The position numbers and the translations under genes were made by a program. Under the pieces are notes generated by a model that worked only from the letters and a program-made list of their open reading frames with translations, had not been told where the DNA came from and searched no databases. Positions 1 to 6,566 of a stretch of 12,086 nucleotides of DNA are shown here, one piece after another; position 1 is the stretch's first letter; each line of letters begins with the position of its first letter. Origin of the DNA: Pseudomonadota bacterium (GTDB lineage: Bacteria; Pseudomonadota; Alphaproteobacteria; Micavibrionales; Micavibrionaceae); assembly GCA_016198545.1 (NCBI GenBank), contig JACQIJ010000049.1, positions 1-12,086 of the forward strand, written 5' to 3'.

Positions 1-9
1 ACTATATAT

Positions 10-18
10 TGTGGATAA
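10..18 (-). promoter_or_regulatory. Single perfect DnaA-box sequence
   Basis: The minus strand reads TTATCCACA, the consensus DnaA box, inside an AT-rich first 60 bases. No second good box lies nearby in the window, so it is not evidence of an origin. It could be an isolated regulatory DnaA site, part of a cluster cut off by the window edge, or chance: about 0.1 such perfect 9-mers are expected in 12 kb on both strands at even base composition. Confidence 0.3.
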
Positions 19-161
19 AATTTTCGTGTGTGTGGGAGTTTGTGATGATGGGATATATAAAGCTGGGACGCAGTCGCGCCCTGCATGTGGAGATGTGCCG
101 GGCGTTTTCAGCGCAGCCGCTGTTTGCGCGGCACAAGCATAAAGGCGAGATAATTTTCGAC

Positions 162-200
162 CTGCCGTACTGCCGGATCATTTACACCCCGGCACGGCAG
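162..200. repeat. GC-rich inverted repeat upstream of the MarR-like gene
   Basis: Outer arms CTGCCGT (162-168) and ACGGCAG (194-200) and inner arms GCCGG (172-176) and CCGGC (189-193) give a 12-bp stem with a 3-nt bulge and a 12-nt loop. It ends 25 bases before the GTG start of the downstream regulator. There is no T-run after it, so it does not look like an intrinsic terminator. An operator for the regulator or an RNA structure in its leader are both possible. The rest of 1-225 shows no recognisable gene. Confidence 0.4.
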
Positions 201-225
201 GGTACAAGCAAAGGAATCAAGGATC

Positions 226-561
226 GTGGCAAACCGGATAGAGTATTTTCTGAGACTGCTGGGCCATCTGCAGAAGATAGATCCTGAGTTCCCGCTGCAA
301 TACGCCATCTGCCTGTGCGAAATCGCCATCAATGAGGGATTGTCCCTGACCTGTCTGTCGGAGCGCACCGGCATGCCTATTTCTACCGTATCCCGCATCG
401 TCGGCGCCTTATCGGAAAAGCGGCAGTGCGGCCACGCTTACGGCCTTGTGCGCGTTACCCTCTCACCCACCGAAAAGCGCCGCAAACAACTCTATCTTTC
501 CGCACACGGTAAAAGCCTTATCGGGAATATCGAGGAAACAATCGCCCTCATGGGCACATAA
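226..561 (+). CDS. MarR-like winged helix-turn-helix transcriptional regulator
   Basis: A 111-residue DNA-binding protein, probably a transcription regulator. Residues 39-64 form a helix-turn-helix with the MarR-type pattern (LSERTGMPISTVSRIVGAL). Residues 73-98 look like the wing, with a basic EKRRK stretch followed by an L-x-x-x-G-K-S-L segment, as in the MarR wing and following helix. It is shorter than typical MarR proteins (about 140-150 residues): the N-terminal dimerisation helix is brief and the C-terminal helices are missing or reduced. Compact versions like this are often found on mobile elements, but no other mobile gene is visible here. The start is GTG at 226, preceded by AAGGA at 211-215. 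The frame upstream has no alternative start before a stop codon. An inverted repeat at 162-200 could be its operator. The ligand and target genes are unknown. Confidence 0.8.
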   Translation: MANRIEYFLRLLGHLQKIDPEFPLQYAICLCEIAINEGLSLTCLSERTGMPISTVSRIVGALSEKRQCGHAYGLVRVTLSPTEKRRKQLYLSAHGKSLIGNIEETIALMGT

Positions 562-567
562 CGGCAA

Positions 568-596
568 TTGCGAAATACGCCGTATCCGTCTATCTT
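568..596 (+). promoter_or_regulatory. Putative sigma-70 promoter for tRNA-Leu
   Basis: TTGCGA at 568-573 and TATCTT at 591-596 are separated by 17 bases. Each matches the housekeeping consensus at 4 of 6 positions. A start near 603 would give a short leader before the tRNA at 617. It begins just after the stop codon of the MarR-like gene, so the tRNA need not depend on read-through. The call rests on consensus matching only. Confidence 0.4.
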
Positions 597-616
597 CAGC
601 GTCTGAATATATCAAA

Positions 617-704
617 GGCCCCGTGGCGGAATGGTAGACGCAACGGACTTAAAATCCGTAGCCTGGCAACAGGCGTCCCGGTTCAAGTCCGGGCGGGGCC
701 ACCA
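617..704 (+). tRNA. tRNA-Leu (anticodon UAA)
   Basis: A complete class II tRNA. The acceptor stem GGCCCCG (617-623) pairs perfectly with CGGGGCC (694-700), followed by discriminator A and an encoded CCA (702-704). The anticodon stem ACGGA/TCCGT encloses the loop CTTAAAA, with anticodon TAA at 650-652, reading the leucine codon UUA. The long variable arm CCTG-GCAA-CAGG and the D-arm GGCGGAATGGTAGACGC are typical of tRNA-Leu. The T-arm is CCCGG-TTCAAGT-CCGGG. It faces tRNA-Pro with 37 bases between the two 3' ends. I see no att-like duplicate of its 3' end elsewhere in the window. Confidence 0.97.
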
Positions 705-741
705 ACTTTTAACCTGCCTGACTCAAATCTGTTGAAAAAAC

Positions 742-818
742 TGGTCGGGGTGGAGAGATTCGAACTCCCGGCCCTCTGCTCCCAAAGCAGATGCGCTACC
801 AGACTGCGCTACACCCCG
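742..818 (-). tRNA. tRNA-Pro (anticodon UGG)
   Basis: On the minus strand the acceptor stem CGGGGTG (818-812) pairs with CACCCCG (752-746), followed by discriminator A (745) and an encoded CCA (744-742). The anticodon stem TCTGC/GCAGA encloses TTTGGGA, with anticodon TGG at 784-782, reading CCA and, by wobble, other proline codons. The T-arm carries GTTCGAATC. It lies 29 bases downstream of the DUF192 gene on the same strand. It could be read through from that cluster or use its own promoter inside the end of that gene, where I see no strong candidate. Confidence 0.97.
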
Positions 819-847
819 CCAGACGAAGGAAGCTATACGATAAGCCC

Positions 848-1372
848 TTACGGGGCAAGAGTATTTCCAAAATATTCCTTATTATATACCCTGTCGCCGG
901 ACCGGATGCCCAGCCTAGCCGCCATGCCTCCGTTAATCTCGAGCGCGCGCGATACAGATCCATCCGAGGGAATGGACGTCTCATCAAGCGGGACGGCGTT
1001 TTCATGAATTTTATGGATGGTTCCATCGCCGCGGATATAAACGATGTCCAGCGGGATCATGGTGTTACGCATCCAGAACGAACGTTCCCGCGCCTCGGAA
1101 AACACGAACAGCATGCCTGCATCTTCCGCCATCTCCTGCCGGTACATCAGGCCCAGAGACTGCTCCTGCGGCGTCAGCGCAGTTTCGACGTGAAATACAC
1201 GCGGCGTTCCATCATGCGTTATAATCGTCAGATCAACAGTCTCGGCGACGGCATCGACGGCTTTTTCTTCAGACGCACCGGCCTGTTGCCCCGCGCTCTC
1301 CTGGCAACCTGCCGTCAGAAAAAGAAGAAATGACAAAAAAGAGAGGGCAAGAGCGCCTCTTCCCCTTCTCAT
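848..1372 (-). CDS. DUF192 family lipoprotein
   Basis: A 174-residue predicted lipoprotein of the DUF192 (UPF0127) family, whose biochemical function is not established. The N-terminus is basic (MRRGR), then a hydrophobic stretch (residues 8-19) ends in a lipobox-like TAGC with the lipidated cysteine at 23. A low-complexity linker to about residue 45 tethers the domain. DUF192 hallmarks follow in order: GLMYR (74-78), GMLFVF (86-91), FWMRNTMIPLDI (99-110), LEINGGMAARLG (144-155) and GDRV (159-162). The ATG overlaps the stop codon of the CBS-domain gene in an ATGA, which implies translational coupling and cotranscription. It is the last protein gene of the leftward cluster. The domain would face the periplasm. 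The family assignment is firm; the role is unknown. Confidence 0.9.
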   Translation of the reverse strand: MRRGRGALALSFLSFLLFLTAGCQESAGQQAGASEEKAVDAVAETVDLTIITHDGTPRVFHVETALTPQEQSLGLMYRQEMAEDAGMLFVFSEARERSFWMRNTMIPLDIVYIRGDGTIHKIHENAVPLDETSIPSDGSVSRALEINGGMAARLGIRSGDRVYNKEYFGNTLAP

Positions 1373-1830
1373 GAGGCCATTTTCTCCAGCGCATCAAAAG
1401 CGGATTCCGCTGTCACCACGCCCTGAAATGCGCCCGACGGGCCATCGACCACAACGGCCGGCTCGCCCGTTTCACGAATCAGGCGCACAGCAGATTCCAA
1501 AGACATGTCCGGGTCAACGACTCCGAACTGCCGCTGCATCATTTCGGATACGCGCGCGCCGCGATATTTCTGCAACCGCTTCGCCATGCCGGGCGCAGAA
1601 GGAACCATGACGTTAATACCTGCCGCCCCGCCGCTGGCCAGAGCAACCGAAACGGGCAGCGTGTTCTCAAGCAGGCGGCTGATGCTGAACAGCCCCACCA
1701 GCGTTCCATCAGAATCAACAACCGGAGCGAATGACAAGCTGCTCTTCTTCATCTCCTTCAATGCCTGCTCAACAGACATATCGGGTGAAACAGTCATTAT
1801 TTTCTTAACAAGCGCGTCCTTGCAGGGCAT
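1369..1830 (-). CDS. Two-CBS-domain protein
   Basis: A 153-residue protein made of a CBS (Bateman) pair and nothing else. CBS1 covers about residues 8-56, with VKKIMTVSPDMSVEQAL and the FAPVVDSDGTLVGLFS strand-turn-strand. CBS2 covers about 92-149, with VSEMM, DPDMSLESAVRLI and AVVVD. They are joined by an unusual Ala/Gly-rich linker (56-91: LPVSVALASGGAAGINVMV). CBS pairs typically bind adenine nucleotides and regulate a partner. No catalytic or membrane domain is fused here, so the partner must be separate. The start is set by GGAGGAGAG at 1837-1845, inside the end of the upstream hydrolase gene, whose stop is 3 bases before this ATG. The cysteine at residue 3 is not part of a signal peptide. 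The ligand and the regulated protein are unknown; the cluster suggests an envelope or lipid link. Confidence 0.88.
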   Translation of the reverse strand: MPCKDALVKKIMTVSPDMSVEQALKEMKKSSLSFAPVVDSDGTLVGLFSISRLLENTLPVSVALASGGAAGINVMVPSAPGMAKRLQKYRGARVSEMMQRQFGVVDPDMSLESAVRLIRETGEPAVVVDGPSGAFQGVVTAESAFDALEKMAS

Positions 1831-1833
1831 ATC

Positions 1834-2697
1834 TCACTCTCCTCCGGTTATGGATTCATTGTGCCTCAAATAAAACTGCTTATCCAGACCCTCAAGAAAC
1901 CTTAGTATTCTGCCGTCGGCATCGTGCGCGTACAAATCATTATGGCCTCCGGCCGGAAAAGTTTCCATGCGTCTGGGTTCCGGCGCCACATCGAAAAGCG
2001 CTTTACCGTAACGGTACGGCACAACCATGTCCGCTGTCCCGTGCAAAACCAGAAGCGGCGTTTTTATGTTCCGTATCTTGGCCAGATTGTCATACCTGTC
2101 GCGCATCATCAGGCTGACGGGCAAAAAGAAGTAAAGCCTTTTTCCCAGATCGACAAAGCTTGTAAACGGGGTTTCAAGTACAATAGCTTTCATATCCGGA
2201 TACTCGACTGCCATCTGCACGACGACCCCGGTTCCAAGGGACTCGCCGTATAGCACGATATCCTTCGGTTCAACCCCCTGCGCCCGCAGCCATTCGATAT
2301 AGGCGCGCGCATCGCGGTAAAACCCCTGCTCTGACGTCTGCCCCGGATTACCACCATAGGCGCGGTATTCAGCCAGCAAAAACCCATAACCGGTATCGAG
2401 AAAGGGCCTCGCCTTGAAATTCCGAATGCCAATATGTCCGGCATTGCCGTGAAACATCAGGATAACGGGTTTTTCCGGATCGGCGGAAGCCTTGTACCAC
2501 CCCTTCAGGGTCAGACCATCCGATGTTCTCACGCCGATTACGTTCATATCCGCCAGCCCGAAAAAAGACGGCGGCGATAGATTATTGTCGGGAAAGTAAA
2601 TAAGACTCCGCTGCGCGATATAAAGCGTCAGAACAATGACGGCATAGGCAATGAAACATGCAACTAGAAAATCCATGACCTTCTTGTTTTTCTTCAT
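1834..2697 (-). CDS. Membrane-anchored alpha/beta hydrolase (BEM46/ABHD13-like)
   Basis: A 287-residue serine hydrolase. A single N-terminal membrane helix (about residues 8-28), preceded by a KKNKK cluster, should anchor it in the inner membrane. The alpha/beta fold follows: the oxyanion-loop motif HGNAG (83-87), the EYRAYGGNPG loop (110-119), the nucleophile elbow GESLG with Ser153, an Asp at 223 in HGTAD, and His252 in GGHND. All three catalytic residues are present. The pattern resembles the BEM46/ABHD13 and YfhR group, whose substrates are mostly undefined; an ester or acyl-lipid substrate is inference. The ATG lies 3 bases beyond the stop of the ABC exporter, with no strong Shine-Dalgarno sequence, so translation is probably coupled. 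An esterase beside a lipid flippase and opposite a phospholipase fits envelope lipid turnover. Confidence 0.9.
   Translation of the reverse strand: MKKNKKVMDFLVACFIAYAVIVLTLYIAQRSLIYFPDNNLSPPSFFGLADMNVIGVRTSDGLTLKGWYKASADPEKPVILMFHGNAGHIGIRNFKARPFLDTGYGFLLAEYRAYGGNPGQTSEQGFYRDARAYIEWLRAQGVEPKDIVLYGESLGTGVVVQMAVEYPDMKAIVLETPFTSFVDLGKRLYFFLPVSLMMRDRYDNLAKIRNIKTPLLVLHGTADMVVPYRYGKALFDVAPEPRRMETFPAGGHNDLYAHDADGRILRFLEGLDKQFYLRHNESITGGE
1837..1845 (-). promoter_or_regulatory. Strong ribosome binding site for the CBS-domain gene
   Basis: The minus strand reads GGAGGAGAG, 6-14 bases before the ATG at 1830. It lies within the last codons of the hydrolase gene, whose C-terminal Gly-Gly-Glu it encodes. 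It supports independent strong initiation of the CBS gene within the operon. Confidence 0.7.
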
Positions 2698-2700
2698 CGC

Positions 2701-4473
2701 CTAGCCGCGCAAGCCTGCCGCCTGCATGCGCGCATACAGGCCGCCGCCGTCGGACAGGTCCGCGTGGCCACCCGTTTCAACAACGCGCCCCTTATCCAGA
2801 ACGATGATTTTATCGGCATTCCGTACGGTGGAAAGACGGTGCGCGATGACAAGGGTTGTACGGCCTTTCTGCAATTTTTCCAGCGAAGCCTGTATTGCCA
2901 TTTCGGACTCACTGTCCAGCGCGGACGTTGCTTCATCCAGCAATACAATCGGCGCATTGCGCAACATCGCGCGGGCGATGGCGATGCGTTGCCGCTGCCC
3001 GCCCGACAGCTTCACGCCATGCTCGCCCAGCCTTGTATCGTACCCCCGCGGCAGAGCGCGGGTGAATTCATCGGCGGCGGCGAAGCGGGCGGCTTCTTCA
3101 ATCTCCGCATCCGATGCGCCTTCGCGGCCATATCCTATATTGGCCCGGACGGTATCATCGAAAATCGTAATATCCTGCGATACGAGGGCGATATGCGCGC
3201 GCAGGCTTTTCATCGTTACATCGCGTACATCGCGACCGGCGATGAGAACGCGGCCGCCCGTAACATCGTAAAAACGCGGGACAAGATTCATCGCCGTCGT
3301 CTTGCCGCTGCCGGACGGTCCGACAAGCGCCGTTACCTTTCCGGCAGGCAGGGTGAACGACACCCCATCAAGCGCGCGCCCCTCATCATGCCCGTAGCTG
3401 AAGGATACGTTTTCAAAGACGATTTCCGGCGCATCCGCGCATAAACCCGCGGCGCCGACGCGGTCAATTATTTCCGGCTGCCGGTCGATCATGCCGAACA
3501 CGCGCTCCGCCGCGCCAAGGCCCGTCTGCAGATTGTTGTTCAGCTTTGCCAGTCTTTTCAGGGGTTCGTACGACAGAGAAAATGCTGTGATAAAAGACAT
3601 CAATTCGCCCGCCGTCATAACCCCCGACACGACCTGCCGCCCGCCGTAGATTATCAACCCCATCAGAGCAATGCCCAGCAAGGCTTCATTCACCGGCGTT
3701 GAAAGGTTGCTGGATTTAAAAATCTTGAAGAACAGTTTTTTGATGCTGTCAATTGTTAGTCCGGCGCGCGCGCGTTCATAATCTTCCATACCGTAGGCTT
3801 TCACCTGCCGGATTCCCTGAAAAATCTGCGTCAAGGAACCGGAAAGCGCAGCGATTTCACCCTGTATGTTCCGCGCAATGCGGCGGATGCGTCGTCCCAG
3901 CCATGCCACGAAAAGCGCGGCGGGCGGAAAAATCCCTATGGCTATCAGCGCCAGCGTCGTGTCCTGCATGAACATGATGACGATAAGAAAAACCAGGGTA
4001 AGAAAGCTTTTGCCTATACCTGTAATGCTGTCGGAAACGGCAACGCGCATCGCGTTCACGTCGCTTATCATCCGCGCTACGAGCTGGCCGCTGGGGTTGT
4101 CATGAAAAAATTCTAGATCCAGATCCAGAAAGCGCGAAAACAAATCGCGCTGGATATCGGTGACGACGGACTGCCCCACCGTATTCATCATGACGCTGTG
4201 AATATAGGTTGAAGTTCCGTTTAAAAGGAAAATGACAAATACCGCCGTCGCCATAGGCACAATCAGGTCTGCCCTTTTGTTGACCAGAACCTCGTCCAGC
4301 ACCGGCTCGATCAGCTTGGCGAACGCCGCCGTCATCGCAGCCGAAACAAGCATAAACAATAGGGCTATTGCTATATTCCTGAAATATGGCCGCATATACC
4401 GCCCCGCGATCCTTTTGACCAGGGACCACGTGGACGCATTAAAAGCCGGAGGCCTGTGCATATCCTGATTCAT
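2701..4473 (-). CDS. msbA: ABC exporter, MsbA-type lipid flippase (fused membrane and ATPase half-transporter)
   Basis: A half-transporter of about 590 residues that should dimerise and move a lipid, most likely lipid A or core LPS, from the inner to the outer leaflet using ATP. Numbering below is from an alternative GTG at 4491, six codons upstream. The six-helix membrane domain covers about residues 38-325. The ATPase domain has Walker A GPSGSGKT (391-398), Q-loop Gln439, signature LSGGQ (495-499), Walker B IVLLDE (515-520) and H-loop His551; all catalytic residues are intact. I chose ATG at 4473 because GGAAAG lies 10 bases before it, while the GTG has no Shine-Dalgarno. It heads the leftward cluster and diverges from the phospholipase gene. 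MsbA and other multidrug or lipid exporters are hard to separate by sequence alone, so the substrate is inferred from overall similarity and neighbours; lpxK and waaA are not in the window. Confidence 0.9.
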   Translation of the reverse strand: MNQDMHRPPAFNASTWSLVKRIAGRYMRPYFRNIAIALLFMLVSAAMTAAFAKLIEPVLDEVLVNKRADLIVPMATAVFVIFLLNGTSTYIHSVMMNTVGQSVVTDIQRDLFSRFLDLDLEFFHDNPSGQLVARMISDVNAMRVAVSDSITGIGKSFLTLVFLIVIMFMQDTTLALIAIGIFPPAALFVAWLGRRIRRIARNIQGEIAALSGSLTQIFQGIRQVKAYGMEDYERARAGLTIDSIKKLFFKIFKSSNLSTPVNEALLGIALMGLIIYGGRQVVSGVMTAGELMSFITAFSLSYEPLKRLAKLNNNLQTGLGAAERVFGMIDRQPEIIDRVGAAGLCADAPEIVFENVSFSYGHDEGRALDGVSFTLPAGKVTALVGPSGSGKTTAMNLVPRFYDVTGGRVLIAGRDVRDVTMKSLRAHIALVSQDITIFDDTVRANIGYGREGASDAEIEEAARFAAADEFTRALPRGYDTRLGEHGVKLSGGQRQRIAIARAMLRNAPIVLLDEATSALDSESEMAIQASLEKLQKGRTTLVIAHRLSTVRNADKIIVLDKGRVVETGGHADLSDGGGLYARMQAAGLRG

Positions 4474-4477
4474 CGCA

Positions 4478-4505
4478 TTGCCACTTTCCACAGGCTCAGG
4501 ATAAT
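4478..4505 (+). promoter_or_regulatory. Putative promoter of the patatin-like gene
   Basis: TTGCCA (4478-4483) and GATAAT (4500-4505) are separated by 16 bases; each matches the housekeeping consensus at 5 of 6 positions. The expected start, near 4512, is only a base or two before the ATG at 4514, so the transcript would be leaderless or nearly so. This agrees with the weak Shine-Dalgarno context. Confidence 0.45.
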
Positions 4506-4515
4506 ACAGGATAAT
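4497..4515. repeat. 9-bp tandem direct repeat across the patatin start
   Basis: CAGGATAAT occurs at 4497-4505 and again at 4507-4515, one base apart. The first copy carries the predicted -10 element and the second contains the A and T of the start codon. It may be a regulator half-site pair spaced one helical turn apart, or a simple slippage duplication. Confidence 0.5.
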
Positions 4516-4535
4516 GACTACTGAAAACCAGTCAA
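4508..4535 (-). promoter_or_regulatory. Putative promoter of the leftward exporter cluster
   Basis: On the minus strand TTGACT (4535-4530) and TATCCT (4513-4508) are separated by 16 bases, matching the housekeeping consensus at 5 of 6 and 4 of 6 positions. A start near 4501 would leave a leader of about 28 nt before the ATG at 4473. The -35 element lies inside the phospholipase reading frame. Confidence 0.4.
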
Positions 4536-5506
4536 AACAGGATGTTAAAGAAAGAACCCCTTACGTGCCCCCGCAAATCGGGCTGGCGCTGGGCAGCGGC
4601 CTTGCCCGCGGATTCGCCCATATAGGCGCCATCAAGGCTCTGACGCGGCATGGGATAAAGCCCACCATTGTGGCAGGAACCTCCATCGGCGCGCTGGTGG
4701 GAGGATGCTATCTGGCCGGAAAACTGGATGAATTTGAAGACTGGGCATTGTCCTTAAGCCGCCGAAAAGTATTTTCGTACCTTGATTTCCGGGTCCGCGC
4801 CGCCAGCCTTATCGGAGGGGCAAAACTGATCAGCGAACTGGAAAGCCATTTTGACGGCATGATCATAGAGGATCTGCCTCACCCGTTCGTTGCCATCGCA
4901 TCAGACCTTGTCACCGGCCATGAGGTCTGGCTGCGCAAGGGTGATTTTATCAATGCCATGCGGGCGTCCTTCGCCCTGCCGGGCGTATTCCCGCCGGTTG
5001 AAATCAATCACCGGAAACTGGTTGACGGCGCACTGGTGAACCCCGTCCCCGTCTCTCCCTGCTCCGCGCTCGGCGCACGCCTTACGATCGCGATCGACCT
5101 GAACGCCGACCTGATCGGAAAGGCGGCAAAGCCCGGACAGGGGTATCAGACCGTCATTGGATTCGATATTTTCAACGACAAGGATGTCGCGCCCGAAGAC
5201 CAGAAACTTTTCGGCGGATCCATCGCAAAACGTCTGTTCCGCAGGGAAGCCGACAATCCCAGCCTGTTCGGCGTGATGGTATCGGCCCTGACCATCATCC
5301 AGGACCGCGTAACGCGCTCGCGCCTTGCGGGTGACCCGCCCGACGTTCATATCAAGCCTCGCATCGGCCATATTGGCCTGATGGAGTTTGAAAAAGCGAA
5401 AGAAATGATCGCCGAAGGCGAAGCGGCCGTGGAGCGTTCCCTGCCGAAGATAAAGGCCGCCATCGACGTGCTTCTCCCAAAGGCGACGCAGCCGCAAAGC
5501 CTGTAG
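4514..5506 (+). CDS. Patatin-like phospholipase (RssA/NTE type)
   Basis: A 330-residue patatin-family acyl hydrolase. The oxyanion-hole loop is GSGLARG (27-33), a variant of the usual Gly-rich GGGxRG. The nucleophile elbow is GTSIG (55-59) with Ser57, and the Asp of the Ser-Asp dyad is D171 in DGA (171-173). The patatin domain covers about 22-185; the remaining 145 residues are the family's less conserved C-terminal part. No signal peptide or membrane helix is visible, so it should be cytoplasmic or membrane-peripheral. Patatin proteins hydrolyse phospholipid or lysophospholipid acyl esters; the exact substrate is not visible. ATG at 4514 is the only early methionine, with CAGG just before it and no proper Shine-Dalgarno, consistent with a near-leaderless mRNA. 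It diverges from the MsbA-type exporter and converges on the HAD gene 14 bases away. A T5 run follows the stop, but no strong hairpin precedes it. Confidence 0.92.
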   Translation: MTTENQSKQDVKERTPYVPPQIGLALGSGLARGFAHIGAIKALTRHGIKPTIVAGTSIGALVGGCYLAGKLDEFEDWALSLSRRKVFSYLDFRVRAASLIGGAKLISELESHFDGMIIEDLPHPFVAIASDLVTGHEVWLRKGDFINAMRASFALPGVFPPVEINHRKLVDGALVNPVPVSPCSALGARLTIAIDLNADLIGKAAKPGQGYQTVIGFDIFNDKDVAPEDQKLFGGSIAKRLFRREADNPSLFGVMVSALTIIQDRVTRSRLAGDPPDVHIKPRIGHIGLMEFEKAKEMIAEGEAAVERSLPKIKAAIDVLLPKATQPQSL

Positions 5507-5520
5507 AGTTTTTATTGAGA

Positions 5521-6453
5521 TTAAGCCAGCTTCCGCTTCTTGTGCTTGCGGTCAGGCAGAGCGCGGCCCCATTTGAGGCGGTCAACCAGGTAAGTCGGGC
5601 GCACATTGTTATATTGCAGCGTGAGAATACTGAGGGCTTTATCCACATCGCCGGGCGTAATGCATGTCTTGAACGCGCCGAAGTGCAAGCCGTTTTTAAC
5701 AAGGCAGGTATCGATGTTCACGCCGGCCGCGCCGACGATGTCGTGCGCCATCGTATCGCCGACCATTACCGTTTCGCCCGGAAATATTTCTTTTGCCTGC
5801 AGCAGCCGAATGCAGTGCTGGTAAATCGGCTTGTGCGGCTTTCCAATGTAATGCACCACGCCGCCGAAATCCTCGTATCGGCGCGCAATCAAACCCGGCC
5901 CCATGAAATATTCGTTGCCCAGCAACGCGCGGCTGTCCGGGTTTGCGCATATCGCTTTCAGGCGGCGACGCACGGCCATCTTCAGGATGGGCTCATAGTA
6001 ATCGACCATATTTTTTTCCGGGGCTTCCGTACCGCTGATAAGAAGAAAGCTGGCCTTTTCAATATCATCCACCACTTCGACATCAAGACCTTCAACAATC
6101 GAACGGTCGCCGCCGCGGCTCATCAGGAAGCAGTACTGTCCCATGTTCTGGAAGTAGCCTTCGTTCTGATCTCTCAGCCCCTGCCACGTCACCTCGCCGG
6201 AGGTTACGATAACGTCATAAAGACTGGGGCCGATACCGAGCTGCTTCAGCTTTTCCTTGTTCTGATCGGATCTTTTGCCTGAGTTTGATAGAATAATTAT
6301 GTATTTATTACGGTTGCGGAGTTCCTTAAGGCAATCGACAACCCCGTCATAGCATCGCTCACCATTATGGAGCACGCCCCACTGGTCCAGGATAAAAGCC
6401 CTGTAACTATCTGAAATATCTGATATTCCCTGGCAGAATTTAGTTTTGCCCAT
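5521..6453 (-). CDS. Class IIA HAD-superfamily hydrolase (TIGR01459-like)
   Basis: A 310-residue HAD protein with a class IIA (NagD-like) cap, of the alphaproteobacterial type described by TIGR01459. Motif I is DQWGVLHNG: nucleophile Asp23 is present, but the second Asp of the usual DxD is Trp25. Motif II is LSNSGKR (Ser56), motif III is the Lys in GKPHKP (Lys205), and motif IV is GDTMAHD (Asp233, Asp238). The cap lies roughly between residues 90 and 200. Typical class IIA members dephosphorylate small sugar phosphates or nucleotides; replacement of the acid/base Asp makes ordinary phosphatase activity uncertain. The C-terminus is strongly basic (DRKHKKRKLA). ATG at 6453 has AAGGGG 10 bases upstream. 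It is not in an operon with either neighbour: the patatin gene converges on it, and 113 bases separate it from the gene upstream on the same strand. Confidence 0.88.
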   Translation of the reverse strand: MGKTKFCQGISDISDSYRAFILDQWGVLHNGERCYDGVVDCLKELRNRNKYIIILSNSGKRSDQNKEKLKQLGIGPSLYDVIVTSGEVTWQGLRDQNEGYFQNMGQYCFLMSRGGDRSIVEGLDVEVVDDIEKASFLLISGTEAPEKNMVDYYEPILKMAVRRRLKAICANPDSRALLGNEYFMGPGLIARRYEDFGGVVHYIGKPHKPIYQHCIRLLQAKEIFPGETVMVGDTMAHDIVGAAGVNIDTCLVKNGLHFGAFKTCITPGDVDKALSILTLQYNNVRPTYLVDRLKWGRALPDRKHKKRKLA

Positions 6454-6483
6454 AAACAGATAACCCCTTGTTGCGACACGCCT

Positions 6484-6512
6484 TCAGAATCAGGATAGGC
6501 AAAAAGTGTCAA
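6484..6512 (-). promoter_or_regulatory. Possible promoter of the HAD gene
   Basis: The 113-base gap between the giant gene's stop and the HAD gene contains a perfect TTGACA on the minus strand (6512-6507). At 17 bases the -10 would be TTCTGA, a poor match, so only the -35 element is convincing. A GANTC site (6487-6491), the CcrM methylation target in alphaproteobacteria, overlaps the -10 position. I see no convincing terminator for the upstream gene in this gap. Confidence 0.25.
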
Positions 6513-6566
6513 CAAAAGATTATCAGGGAAGTTTCTTTCCTTCTCAACAACAAATACCGCCGCCCG

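Noticed and set aside
9..287. A 92-codon plus-strand frame before the MarR-like gene
   Set aside because: No family resemblance, poor start context, and it overlaps the first 60 bases of the regulator in another frame. A real small gene cannot be excluded.
617..818. tRNA-Leu/tRNA-Pro pair as an integration site of a mobile element
   Set aside because: No duplicated tRNA 3' end, integrase or phage gene is visible, and both tRNAs are intact with encoded CCA. The compact MarR-like gene alone is not enough.
819..858. Terminator between the DUF192 gene and tRNA-Pro
   Set aside because: Only a 4-bp stem (GCCC/GGGC) with no T-run follows on the minus strand; too weak to call.
5515..6282. A 255-codon plus-strand frame opposite the HAD gene
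   Set aside because: The minus strand carries all four HAD motifs. The plus-strand product has no recognisable motif and its start overlaps the convergent gene end.
6513..6566. Intrinsic terminator after the giant gene
   Set aside because: A GGAA/TTCC pairing with a short T-run is present, but the 4-bp AT-rich stem is too weak.
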